The position numbers and the translations under genes were made by a program. Below, piece by piece: positions 30,261 to 39,329 of a DNA stretch of 64,000 nt. The stretch comes from Ariolimax columbianus (taxonomy: Eukaryota; Mollusca; Gastropoda; Stylommatophora; Arionidae). The first letter of the stretch is position 1, and the number at the start of each line of letters is the position of its first letter. Below the pieces are notes generated by a model, which was not told where the DNA came from, made no database searches, and saw only the letters and a list, made by a program, of their open reading frames with translations. The stretch covers positions 81,657,441-81,721,440 of the forward strand of contig JAVGWX010000004.1 of assembly GCA_036924085.1 (NCBI GenBank). Direction: 5' to 3'.

Positions 30261-31190
30261 CAAGAATCTCCTTCTCTTCCTCCTGCACAGAAGAGTTTAT
30301 TTTAGAGAAAAACAAAGACAACAACCAGAAAGATAGAATGTTACAAATGGGTGCTTGTACAAATAAAAAGCAATTGAAATAGTATGTTAAGATCACTAAT
30401 GTTGAACAGTTGGAAAAATACAGACAGACAAATGGTGATAATAAGATACAAACATTGAATAGGACACAGGTGATAGCTTTATAAGGCTTTCTCCATTCTG
30501 AAATTCAATGGGTGAGAGAGGTGGAGGAGAAAACACACACAGAGAAGAAAGAGGATTGAGGTAAGGATGATGATAGGGCTGCAAAAGAGGAAACAGAACA
30601 AGAGCACTTAGCAAATATTTGTTGAAGGCAAGGAGCTGAAATATTTTGATTCATTATCATTTTCAGATAATGTGAAGCGATTTAATTTCTTGAATATACC
30701 ATACTTTGCTGGTTTATATATCAAACATGACAGTGGATATTGTCTGTGACGACCATTACAAGGGACATCACTACATCGAATTTTCTTAGTAGCCCGTTTG
30801 TTATGACTGACTATAGGATGATGTGATCTTGGAAGGGTAACTCTCAATTGAGTTTTTGTTTTCTTTCTCCTTGCGGTGGTGGTGTTTCACTTCACTATGT
30901 TGCAAGAGCTTCTTTCACCTAGCTTGAACCTCAGCTGTGATCAGTCGACTATTCTTTTGCCATCAGTCAACTGTCCATAGAGGATATTAATGGGATGCAA
31001 AATTTCTTGTAATTACTTGTTGATCCATCAAACAGGTATTCAACTCAAGATGTTGACGGGTTCATTCCTATTTTATTTAGCTTTATGGCATACCCATAGA
31101 TGCTCAGTCTCTCTCAGCAAATGGTGAATGTGTGGATACTGGTGGTTTCTGTAGCTAATTGGTTGTACATACTACTACTCTGTCCTCTCC
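30261..31190. other. Unassigned intron 6 sequence
   Basis: AT-rich; short open frames on both strands, none recognisable and none conserved elsewhere in the window. Confidence 0.4.
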
Positions 31191-31194
31191 TGAT

Positions 31195-31450
31195 TCCCAC
31201 TCTGCTTGAACCTCGTCTGATTTCAAAGTTCCTGTAGTCTGTTAATTACTGATTCATCTATTGCAGTGTCATCACCCAAAAGGTGGTCATTGATAGACTT
31301 CAAAATGTCACCCCTGTCCATATCTATTGTGTCCATAATGGGTGTTCGTGTAGTCAGGATTTCAACTCTATCATTGTCTGGAACCCCAGCCAGACCAGGA
31401 CAATAGATCAACACTAGCCCCATGGAGGTTTTAAGACTAAACAGCTGCTA
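31195..31450 (-). mobile_element. LINE RNase H fragment
   Basis: The minus-strand frame 31223-31423 reads LVLIYCPGLAGVPDNDRVE, then MDRGDILKSINDHLLG and ESVINRLQEL; IYCPGHAGV-x-x-N-x-R-A-D is an RNase H motif in one LINE lineage. 31451-31893 upstream is probably the same element but too decayed to assign. Confidence 0.7.
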
Positions 31451-31893
31451 TCTACTCACGTCTTAGCCAGCACTTCTGTACCTTCATACGTTTGGATTAG
31501 GAGTCTGACTTGACTGCCCTAGTTGAACAGCTCTAAGATAGCCCTCCAAAAGCTGAGTTCACTGCTTCCATATCAATTCTCGTACCGAAGGTTGTTCTGT
31601 ATACCCCGCTCCGTTGAGCAACAACCTGACATCTCCCACTCACCATATTGTATAAGTAAGTCCTTTGCAGAATATTGCTCTTGCAACTGCATACGTGTTT
31701 GACTGTTATAAGTTTCTTGGCAGGTCTGCAGTACTGTAGGTTGCCACTACTTTCCGTATCTGGAGAAGCAATCGTGTGTGCCGAACTGGACACGACAGGA
31801 TTCGCACCCTGTGCGTTGGAGTAGTGAAATAGATGTTTCGCCCCTAGGCCATGCTGCCTCCACTATATTGTAAGAACCATTACACTTACTTAC

Positions 31894-32010
31894 CTATACA
31901 TGACTTCCCGTCCTGGTGTAGTTGAAAGCCTGCAGGACAAGAACAGACTGGTCCAAGGTTTGAGTCTCCACACTTTTTTTCACATCCTCCGTTGCTGATA
32001 GAGCATGAAG
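31894..32010 (-). CDS. SCUBE-like exon 6: EGF module
   Basis: 117 nt, phase 1-1, acceptor AAAATGCAG, donor ATAG/GTAAGT. Encodes SCSISNGGCEKKC...GPVCSCPAGF.LHQDGKSCI, six cysteines. Corresponds to the sixth SCUBE EGF (NNGGC..TC...G..CSCP.GF.L..DGK.C). Its similarity to exon 5 suggests an old tandem duplication, as in the vertebrate genes. Confidence 0.92.
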   Translation of the reverse strand, partial: LHALSATEDVKKSVETQTLDQSVLVLQAFNYTRTGSHV

Positions 32011-32394
32011 CTGCATTTTAAACATGAAATAATACAGTCATGAGGATCTGTTCCAATTATATAACATTACTGTTCGATAAAGATTTACCTTTATTTATGG
32101 CTAAGGTTCAGCACTTTCAGCCTCAGATATAGTCTTTTTGGTTATATCAGAGCTATACAACATTGGAAGAGAAGTAACACAAAAAAGAGCCAATTCCTGT
32201 CATTACTTACTGATTTTACTCACTGCTATGCCACCACAGGGTGAACATGAATTCTTTTCTTTTTCTTGTGATTTATAGTTTCTACAGGATGGGGTTAGAC
32301 AGCCCCATGCCCGTACATTCTTAGTCTGACTTAATTTTGTCACTCCTCTTGTTCCTAGCATGTAGAGTTCATCTTTTATGTTTCTTGTGAGGAG

Positions 32395-32735
32395 AGGAGA
32401 CTAATGTCAGATCAGGCCAAAAATACTGATCAGACATGTTAGTCAGGGCCAGGCAAAATATACTAGCCGAGACCCCCACCTCGATTTCCTCGTAGTTCTC
32501 TCTGGAAACAAGCTTTTTTCTTGGCAGCCTGACTAATGAGGTGGGGGAATCGATGTGATCCTCGTAATAGTGAGTGATACGCAGATGACACCAAGCTTAG
32601 CACAACTGCCTGGAGGATCCGGCCCACCTTGAGATTTGACAAACACTACTGCAACCTGCCACTTAATGCCCTTTTCAGGGAGCACAACAAAGTAATCTTA
32701 CTCATTGTGGGCATTCAAAATCATCATGTTTCTTG
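32395..32735 (+). mobile_element. RepA copy
   Basis: GGAGACTAATGTCAGATCAG, TGATCAGACATGTTAGTCAG, CTCGTAGTTCTCTCTGGAAA, GCACAACTGCCTGGAGGATC, CATTGTGGGCATTCAAAATC. Confidence 0.88.
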
Positions 32736-33194
32736 TGCCTTACATTTCTACAGCATAGAGTAACCAACTCCATGCATCCTACCTTAGTCACCAGTTATTA
32801 ATATTTGCCCATACCAAATGATGATGGTGACGGTGTCAGATATATGCAGTCACAACTTGGGCCACTACAACGAGAACACACTTTGGTAAAATAAGTAGAG
32901 TCCAACCAAGACACATGCATCATCATCACCAAGATAACGAAGTCCACACCCACAGAAGCACTAGAAACAATGTCAGGCATAGTTAAGTCGATAGAGGATA
33001 GACGGACCATAAAAGTAATACAACAGGCAGAACAAGAAAATCCTGAATCACTCAGTGCACCAAAGAATGATCAGCCAAGGAAAGGGCAAGACAACTGGAC
33101 AACTATGAAGAAGCAATGGCTATATAACAAGGCAATACAATGTAAAGTGACAGGAAGAACACTCCAAATACCACACAGATGGCGGATACTGTGA

Positions 33195-33255
33195 AACTGG
33201 TTTTATACAGACTCTGTAGAGTCTTCTAAACCAGTATAAAGACATTAAGTTAAGT
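33195..33255 (+). mobile_element. CR1 3' tip
   Basis: ACTGGTTTTATACAGACTCT, GTAGAGTCTTCTAAACCAGT, ATAAAGACATTAAGTTAAG. Only the last approx. 60 bp of the element. Confidence 0.8.
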
Positions 33256-33600
33256 TAAGTCACTGACATATCCAGAAAAGACAAGGTTCATCAAATTTCA
33301 TCTTCGAACTGTACACAACAGAATGAGACACCACATGTACACCAAATTCAAGATAGGTACCACCAGCATAAGTCAATGCAGGCTATCAAACATGACAGCA
33401 ACACATGTACTTCAGGATTGCCCCCATCACACAGATATGAGGAAAATGATATTGTTCACGTCGACTCTCCTCGAAAAGAAACTGTACTGTGGTATTAAGA
33501 CCCTGAAAAAGACAGCAGACTCTATTGAAGAATCCTCATTCTCAGTCTAAATGAGCAATGATTGCTGGAGAAGGAAAAGAAGCAGAAGAAGAAGAAGTAG
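33256..33600 (+). mobile_element. I-like LINE RNase H C-terminus with tail
   Basis: FIKFHLRTVHNRMRHHMYTK, FKIGTTSISQCRL, THVLQDCPHHTDMRK, EKKLYCGIKTLKKTADSIEE, ending in GAAGCAGAAGAAGAAGAAG. It parallels the end of LINE B (LRTGHNRLRSHMYTKMKIG; KLYGPVCELQKT). The GAA tail runs directly into the next repeat. Confidence 0.82.
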
Positions 33601-33834
33601 TATTAGTGGTAGTAGTAGTAGTGGTAGTAGGATTAGTAGTAGTGGTGGCAGTAGTAGTATTAGTGGTAGTAGTAGTAGTAGTGCTGGCAGTAGTAGTAGT
33701 AATGGTATTAGTATTATTAGTAGTGGTGGCAGTAGTAGTAGTAGTAGTGGTGACAGTAGTAGTAGTGGTGGTGGTAGTAGTGGTAATAGTAGTGGTGGCA
33801 GTAGCAGTATTAGTAGTGAAGTAGTAGTAGTGTT

Positions 33835-33886
<52 letters not shown>

Positions 33887-33905
33887 AAGTAGTAATAATA
33901 GTTGT
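33601..33905. repeat. AGT/GGT trinucleotide array
   Basis: Imperfect then perfect TAG/TGG triplets. Apparent serine- or valine-rich ORFs are repeat artefacts. Confidence 0.95.
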
Positions 33906-33913
33906 AGTTCAGT

Positions 33914-34144
33914 TCAGTTCAAGTGCCATCTCCGCACTAAAGGTTGGCTGCAATGGATCTCCAGCATACTCTTTCTCTTGCTGTAATGGTGCAATCTAAC
34001 AGGTTTTTTACTAGTCCATCTCCTAATGCTATCCACCCACTTATAATGTTGTCTGTCTTCCACCGCACCCTCTAGAATAATCTTCAACAAGGCGGTATGT
34101 CTTGTTATATGGCCAAAGTAATAACTGTCTAACCTTGATTTCAT
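33914..34144 (-). mobile_element. LINE reverse transcriptase C-terminal fragment
   Basis: LDSYYFGHITRHTALLKIIL, EGAVEDRQHYKWVDSIRRWT: the Y-F-G-H-x-x-R-x-x-x-L-x-K-x-I-L-E-G block that ends many RTE-like ORFs. Confidence 0.75.
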
Positions 34145-34189
34145 TCATTAATTCTGTTTTCAACACCAACTTTTTCAATACTTACACAT

Positions 34190-34500
34190 TTGTTTTAACT
34201 TAAGAAAACTTCATGTTTTTATACTGCTATAGAAGACTCTACAACTTCTGTATTAAACCAGTGTCTATTACATTCACTTGATTTAAAAATTACTAACCGC
34301 ACCCGATCTATTCTTGGATGCATTAATTGACCTGACCTCCACTATTTCCTATGGCAATGCATTCCAAGCATTCACCACTCTCTGGCTACAAAATTATTTC
34401 TTGGCATCTAATTTAAAGAGCTTTTTCTTCTCTATCCAAAAAATGTGACCCAATCTTCTATTTACCAATATTTTGAAGGTTTCAATACTCTTTTCCAACT
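34190..34500 (-). mobile_element. CR1 3'-end fragment
   Basis: Reverse complement carries the CR1 end plus CODING remnants of AWNALP-x-E-x-V-E and RLDAH-type residues (GGCAATGCATTCCAAGCATT on the plus strand). Confidence 0.75.
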
Positions 34501-34565
34501 TGTTATTCTGTGTTCATGTTTCTGTGTCATAAAGTATTGACGAGTATACATAACACCTAACAATT

Positions 34566-34645
34566 TTCATTAGTAGTAGTAGTAGTAGTAGTAGTAGTAA
34601 AAGTAGTAGTATTAGTAGTAGTAGTGGTAGCAGCAGAAATAATAG
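34566..34645. repeat. AGT trinucleotide microsatellite
   Basis: AGTAGTAGT runs with small interruptions between two CR1 fragments. Confidence 0.9.
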
Positions 34646-34880
34646 TAAAACCAACTCATTTGCAACATGCTGGAAAGGACACAGAAAAGAGCAACAAAAC
34701 TGATAGTGGAATTCCAGAATTCCAATTATGAGGAAAAACTCAGAAAAACCAGCCTACAGAGTCTAGGAAAGAGAGCAATTCGAGGTGACCTAATACAGGT
34801 TTATAAGATAACCAGCGGAAAGACTAAATTAGACTCATCATGTAGCATGTCCTTTGTAGAACGTCGCTCCCATCACAGTC
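34646..34880 (+). mobile_element. CR1 C-terminal coding fragment
   Basis: MLERTQKRATKLIVEFQNSN, YEEKLRKTSLQSLGKRAIRG, DLIQVYKITSGKTKLD: the L-E-x-x-Q-x-R-A-T-K-x-I block of CR1 ORF2 (compare 41810-41960). Probably continues at 35297. Confidence 0.82.
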
Positions 34881-34884
34881 TATC

Positions 34885-35296
34885 TGAAAGAAACTCATTC
34901 TCTTGCCAAAACTCCAGCCTCCACCACAGTCATACTCAGGCATTCTTGGATATCTTGGTGCCATCGTCTTCTTGGTCTACCCCTTCCTCTTTTACCTGGC
35001 ACCATACCTTCCATCATCGTTCTCTCGAGACCGTTGCGTCTCTTGATGTGACCAAAGTATTTGCATTTTCTGGTCATAATGGAATTGATAAACCAGTTCT
35101 CCTCTATGCTTAACTCTTGCCGAATGTCTACATTTGTTTTTTTCTCTGTCCAGGGTATTCTGAGAATCTTTCTGTAACTTTTTGACTCGAAGGATTCAAT
35201 TCTTTGTCTCGACGTTTTGGTAATCATCCATGATTCGCAGCCATAAGCTGCCACAGGAAAAACACAGGCTCTCAAGACTTTTACTTTTATCATTAG
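34885..35296 (-). mobile_element. RTE-like LINE reverse transcriptase end
   Basis: The minus strand reads IKVKVLRACVFPVAAYGCES, WMITKTSRQRIESFESKSYR, KILRIPWTEKKTNVDI, RKCKYFGHIKR, GKRGRGRPRRRWHQDIQECL. Well-preserved C-terminus, 132 codons open, inserted into a CR1 fragment. Confidence 0.85.
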
Positions 35297-35615
35297 ACTA
35301 TAACAAATTTAAAATTAGGCTATAACATGTTTTTCAAACTACAACCACCTACAAGAACAAGAGGGGACAGCTACATATTAATTGAAGAAAGATCCAGATT
35401 AGATATTAAGAAATATTTTGTTTAGTCAAAGTGGTATATGCTGCTTGGAATGCATTGCCACAGGAAATAGTGGAGGCAGGTTTAATTAATGCATTTATTA
35501 ATCGATTGGATGCGCATAGTTTTTAAGATCAAGGAAATGTAAAAGAAACTGGTTGTTTACAGACGCTGCAGTCTTATAAACCAGTATAAAGACATTAAGT
35601 TAAGTTAAGTAAAGT
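35297..35615 (+). mobile_element. CR1 3' end, continuation
   Basis: TTAGACTATAACAAATTTAA, AAGAAATATTTTGTTTAGTC, TGGAATGCATTGCCACAGGA, TGGATGCGCATAG, then AACCAGTATAAAGACATTAA and TTAAG tail. Confidence 0.82.
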
Positions 35616-35715
35616 TACATAAAACAGAACACAAGTTGTAACACTGAGTATTCACATCAAACAACCTCAGAATCAAGAATGTACCCAAAAAAAGTTACAT
35701 CAGACTTTGACTGAC

Positions 35716-35832
35716 CTGTACATGTTCTATTGTCTGGACTGAAAATGTATCCATCAGCACACGAACACACTGGGCCGTCCGTGGTTGTGTTACAAGTGTG
35801 ATGACAGCCACCATTTCCTAGCGAACAGCTGC
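35716..35832 (-). CDS. SCUBE-like exon 5: EGF module
   Basis: 117 nt, phase 1-1, acceptor AAACACAG, donor ACAG/GTCAGT. Encodes SCSLGNGGCHHTCNTTTDGPVCSC..GY...DNRTCT, six cysteines, with possible N-glycosylation at NTT and NRT. The GNGGC..TC...TGP.C.C pattern matches the fifth EGF of vertebrate SCUBE, which also lacks calcium ligands. Confidence 0.92.
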
Positions 35833-35935
35833 CTGTGTTTATAAATACAAACTTACTTTAGAGGTCCTCCATGAAAGACATACTCAAATTTCTACTAACG
35901 ACCTTTGTTATTACTTTTATAAAAAGTGGCTATGC

Positions 35936-36003
35936 TACAGTATTACTACTGCTACTACTACTATTATTGCTGCTACTGCCGCTACTACTACTACTACTGC
36001 TGC
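35936..36003. repeat. ACT/GCT trinucleotide microsatellite
   Basis: ACTACT and GCTGCT triplets, directly before a RepA copy whose other side (36276-36410) carries a further ACT array. Confidence 0.9.
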
Positions 36004-36275
36004 TGGGGGAGGAAGACTAATGTCTGGTGAAGAAAATATACTGATCAGACATGTTAGTCAGGGTCAGGCAATGCATACGAGGCAAGATTGACATGATCCC
36101 CATAGTAGTGAGTGACACGCAAATATAGCCAAGCATAGAACAACCTGGTTCACCTTCATCAGCACGCTTGTAATGTGAGGAAAGCTATTGCAACCCGCCA
36201 CTTAACGCCCTTTTCAGGGTGCACAAAAGAGTAAACCTACTCATTGTGGGCATTCGAAACAACAACTGCTGCTGC
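36004..36275 (+). mobile_element. RepA copy, internally deleted
   Basis: GGAGGAAGACTAATGTCTGG, TGATCAGACATGTTAGTCAG, GATCCCCATAGTAGTGAGTG and CATTGTGGGCATTCGAAACA. The hairpin region with the GGAAACAGGCTG block is missing. Confidence 0.85.
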
Positions 36276-36410
36276 TCATACTAATAAAACTACTACTACT
36301 TCTACTATTAGCACTACTACTACTTCTACTACTACTACTTACATCTACTACTTCTACTACTACTACTACAACTACATCTATTACTAAAACTGGTAATACT
36401 ACTGGTGGGT
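36276..36410. repeat. ACT trinucleotide array after RepA tail
   Basis: CTACTACTTCTACTATTAGC... immediately after the RepA AACAACAAC-type tail; may be an expanded tail or insertion into an existing microsatellite. Confidence 0.9.
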
Positions 36411-36693
36411 AAATCACTACTATACCCATATTAGATAGACGACTTCATCCACCGCACCATTCAGGCAGTCCCAAAACATACAGAATATAAAGAAGCCATC
36501 TGAGTTTCACAGAAGTATCTGTTAACAAAAACTCATTTATCATCCATAATTGAAAAAGTGAATCATTCATTCTCAGGATCAGAAGAAAAAAATTCAACAC
36601 ACCTATCCAAAATCAATAGATTGTACACATCAGAAGTAGAAGGAAGAAGGTTTACTCAGAAACAAAATAACCCATGCACAAAAAAATACTTAC

Positions 36694-36819
36694 GAACACA
36701 AGTTCTTCCGTCGGAATGTAAGATAAAACCTGTTCTACAATAACACTCTGCTCTGTTACCAGATGAAGCAGGTCGACACCCATGGTCGCAGCCAAACTTC
36801 GCACGGCACCATTCTCCAA
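36694..36819 (-). CDS. SCUBE-like exon 4: divergent EGF module
   Basis: 126 nt, phase 1-1, acceptor TTTTTCCAG, donor GTTC/GTAAGT. Encodes GEWCRAKFGCDHGC...AECYC..GF..HSDGRTCV. It lacks the N-terminal D-x-D-E calcium ligands and has a longer loop between cysteines 3 and 4, as does the fourth EGF of vertebrate SCUBE, where a GG-rich insertion precedes cysteine 4. Confidence 0.9.
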
Positions 36820-36894
36820 CTGGAAAAACACAAAAAGGTAATGGTACAACTAAATATGAAAAATAAAACTTATTTTTTCGTGGTTGTTTAATTA

Positions 36895-37235
36895 TCTTCT
36901 TCTACGTCGTTTGCCCCGAAAAGGACATTCTGTTGTAGTTTACAGAGCGAGGCTGCGATATCTGCACATTTTGGCCTCACATACCCGATTTAAGCTGGCT
37001 TTTTTAAGTACCGGGTTTGCCGTCCCACTGTGATCCCCATCCCTTGGCCAGACAACACTAATGACTGATGCAACATGTTTCCAGAGCCACCACGTCGAGG
37101 CAGAATATGGTCTTGGCCAGCTGTGCTTCACTGACCCTGATGCAATCAGCTAGTTATGAGTTCCCGGCAGCTATCAGTTCATGCACTGCTGCATCTTGGC
37201 TCCAGTTGTTTCATTTGACATCAATCAATCAAAGC
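36895..37235 (-). mobile_element. RepB, longest copy
   Basis: The minus strand reads GCCAAGATGCAGCAGTGCAT, GAACTGATAGCTGCCGGGAA, CAGGGTCAGTGAAGCACAGC, TCTGTAAACTACAACAGAAT and ends GGGGCAAACGACGTAGAAGA AG at 36897. The 3' end resembles the I-like LINE terminus (GCGAACGAA-GAAGAAG). Confidence 0.83.
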
Positions 37236-37269
37236 CCATCACACCTCTCAATGCATAATTAGTCATTGA

Positions 37270-38165
37270 CAACATCCTGTTAGAATACGCGGTCCTGGGC
37301 TGCTCTTTCTGCCACTCTCCAAGTGTAATAATTTAATTTTAGTTCCTTCTCACATTCTCTCCTTCACATATTCTTGACTCTACCTCTCTCTCTCTCTCTC
37401 TCTTCCCTTGAAGATTTCATGTCAGCGCCTTTATGGCTGTGTTGGACGGTGCCTTCTATAGCGTCTGTCTTATCCAGTCTCAATTTCTTTGCTTAACTTG
37501 TTGTTCCAGTGGCTGTTGTTGGCTCCTTCCCCATAGGACTTCATTTATCACCATGTCCTGCCACTTTATGCCCATTATCCTACGCAGGCATCTGTTAACG
37601 AAGGACTGGAGTCTTTGTTGTATGACTTTGGTCGTTCTCCATGTCTCTGTTCCACACAACAGCACCAATTTGACACTGGCGTTGAATATCGAGCATTGGT
37701 ATGAATCTTGATTTCCCTGGATCTCCATATGTTGTCTAGTGTCAGGAATGTCACTCTTGCCTTTCCAACTCTAATCCTTACATCTGCATCTGTACTTCTT
37801 GATGTGTCTATTGTGCTGCCCAAATAGCAAACGTGTTTGACATACATGACCAAACCAAAGTGGTTGAGATTTCTGCATTCGAGAATGACAGAGCTGTAGT
37901 ACCATTTTCTGTTCAATCAGTCAGTCGAGGCTCATCGTTTCTATCGGTGCATAGATCATTGCTTAGATCTAGCCAGCATATATGGTCCTAAGTTACTCTT
38001 TCTGTCTCTCCTCAGGTGTAACCATTTAATCGTAGTTCCCTCTGACATTCTTTTCTTCGTGTTTTTTAGGTCTACCCCTCTTTCTCTTCCCTTCAGGATT
38101 CTACGTGAGAGTCTATCTGGCTGTTGGGCATTACCTTCCTCAGTGAATATCCTATCCATCCCCCC
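37270..38165 (-). mobile_element. LINE reverse transcriptase C-terminal fragments
   Basis: The minus strand gives VCYLGSTIDTSRSTDADVRI, RVGKARVTFLTLDNIWRS, VKLVLLCGTETWRTTKVIQQ, RLQSFVNRCLRRIMGIKW in two frames, ending near QGKRERE. 37925-38165 holds a second copy of the C-terminal end (RRILKGRERGVDLKNTKKRM), so two fragments lie side by side. Confidence 0.8.
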
Positions 38166-38235
38166 CATCTTCTCTTAATTTGTAATTTAAAAGAATAACT
38201 TGCTACAAGGCATTTACATTTCCACAAATACTCAC

Positions 38236-38358
38236 AAACGCATCGTTTCCCGGAAGGATCAAGCGAGTATCCAGAACTACATGTACACTCGTAGCTTCCT
38301 ATCGTGTTGATGCACTGGTGAGAGCATCCAACTTTATTTTCAAGACACTCATTTTTAT
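38236..38358 (-). CDS. SCUBE-like exon 3: calcium-binding-type EGF
   Basis: Bounded by TTTCCCCCAG and donor GTTT/GTGAGT; 123 nt, phase 1-1. Encodes DKNECLENKVGC..QC..TIGSYEC.C...GKRCV: six EGF cysteines plus the D-x-N-E-C and S-Y/F-x-C signatures of calcium-binding EGF modules. Matches the third EGF of vertebrate SCUBE in position. Confidence 0.92.
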
Positions 38359-38436
38359 CTGGGGGAAAAAATTACAAATAGTGTATAGTATATGTTTTTT
38401 ATATAGGCCTTTGTGTGCTGTCACATATGAAGCAGT

Positions 38437-38645
38437 ACAAACAAGGAAATATGGACAGACTAATATCTGAAGCAGCAAAGGTGGGATTGCGGAACAATGT
38501 GAACAAAACAGAGGGAATGAGAATTTAAAAAAAAAGAAGAAAGAAACCATTAAGATTAATGGTAAGATAATTGAAAAAATGCAACATGTTATTTATCTGG
38601 GCTGTAACATTAATAATGAGGGAGGAACAGACAGACTAAGATGTT
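38437..38645 (+). mobile_element. LINE reverse transcriptase fragment
   Basis: MDRLISEAAKVGLRNNVNKT, EGMRI, KKETIKINGKIIEKMQHVIY, LGCNINNEGGT: the V-G-L-x-x-N-x-x-K-T / Y-L-G-x-x-I thumb region. Unrelated in frame to exon 3 just below. Confidence 0.75.
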
Positions 38646-38664
38646 AACGTCAGGTTTAATAAGC

Positions 38665-38830
38665 CAGATTTGCTTTCAGTTCTCTTCGCATAATTTTGTA
38701 CTCTGCATTATTCTCTGTGCCTGAGAGAGGAACCTACCTCCCTACCATGCGTGTCAGCAGGGTGGTGGATTGCTGAAAGGACTCCTAATTTGGAGGTTAG
38801 CTGCGAATAAATAAGCAGCCGTGGACAAAA
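38665..38830 (+). repeat. Unclassified dispersed repeat
   Basis: Inverted match to 28215-28430 (CTTTCAGTTCTCTTCGCATA, TGCTGAAAGGACTCCTAATT). Confidence 0.6.
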
Positions 38831-39204
38831 ACGGATCAGCCAGCATGGAGACTATAAAGAGGCAGCCCCTTCACCATGAAAGACACAACAGGCTAATCAC
38901 CTGTTTGTTTTAACAAACAATTACAAGTCAAAGGCAGGTTTGCTGTAATTTCGTCTTCAGCCAGCTGTTAAAAAAGAATATCTTTCAGGATGATACCATC
39001 TTACATGCAGCAATCACGACCAAGTCATCGTAGTCTGGTGCTGCCTAAGGAGGGTGATCATGTTTAGAAATTGTCCATACAAGAGGACATACATGCCTTG
39101 GCACAGGCTTCTTGTAAAGAGCATAGGTGTAGTGGTAGTTCTGGTGGGATAATGCTAATATGACTGTGGCATAATTATGGGCACGGCTGTTGACGCTTTT
39201 ACAA

Positions 39205-39290
39205 CAGGGACTGGGTGGTCAGTGGTAAGGTGTCCGTCTCGGGTGCCAGAGGTCGTGTATTTGAATCTAGGTCTAGGCCTGCAATAGGGT
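39205..39290 (+). mobile_element. SINE2-like tRNA head only
   Basis: GGACTGGGTGGTCAGTGGTA, CCGTCTCGGGTGCCAGAGGT, TATTTGAATCTAGG: a decayed SINE2 head (A box and TTTGAATCT B box) without body. Confidence 0.6.
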
Positions 39291-39329
39291 GCTATTGAGG
39301 ATGTAGTCAAAGGGGAGAGTTGGTGTCAG

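Noticed and set aside
33551..33838. Serine-rich and valine-rich ORFs
   Set aside because: Trinucleotide repeat read in different frames.
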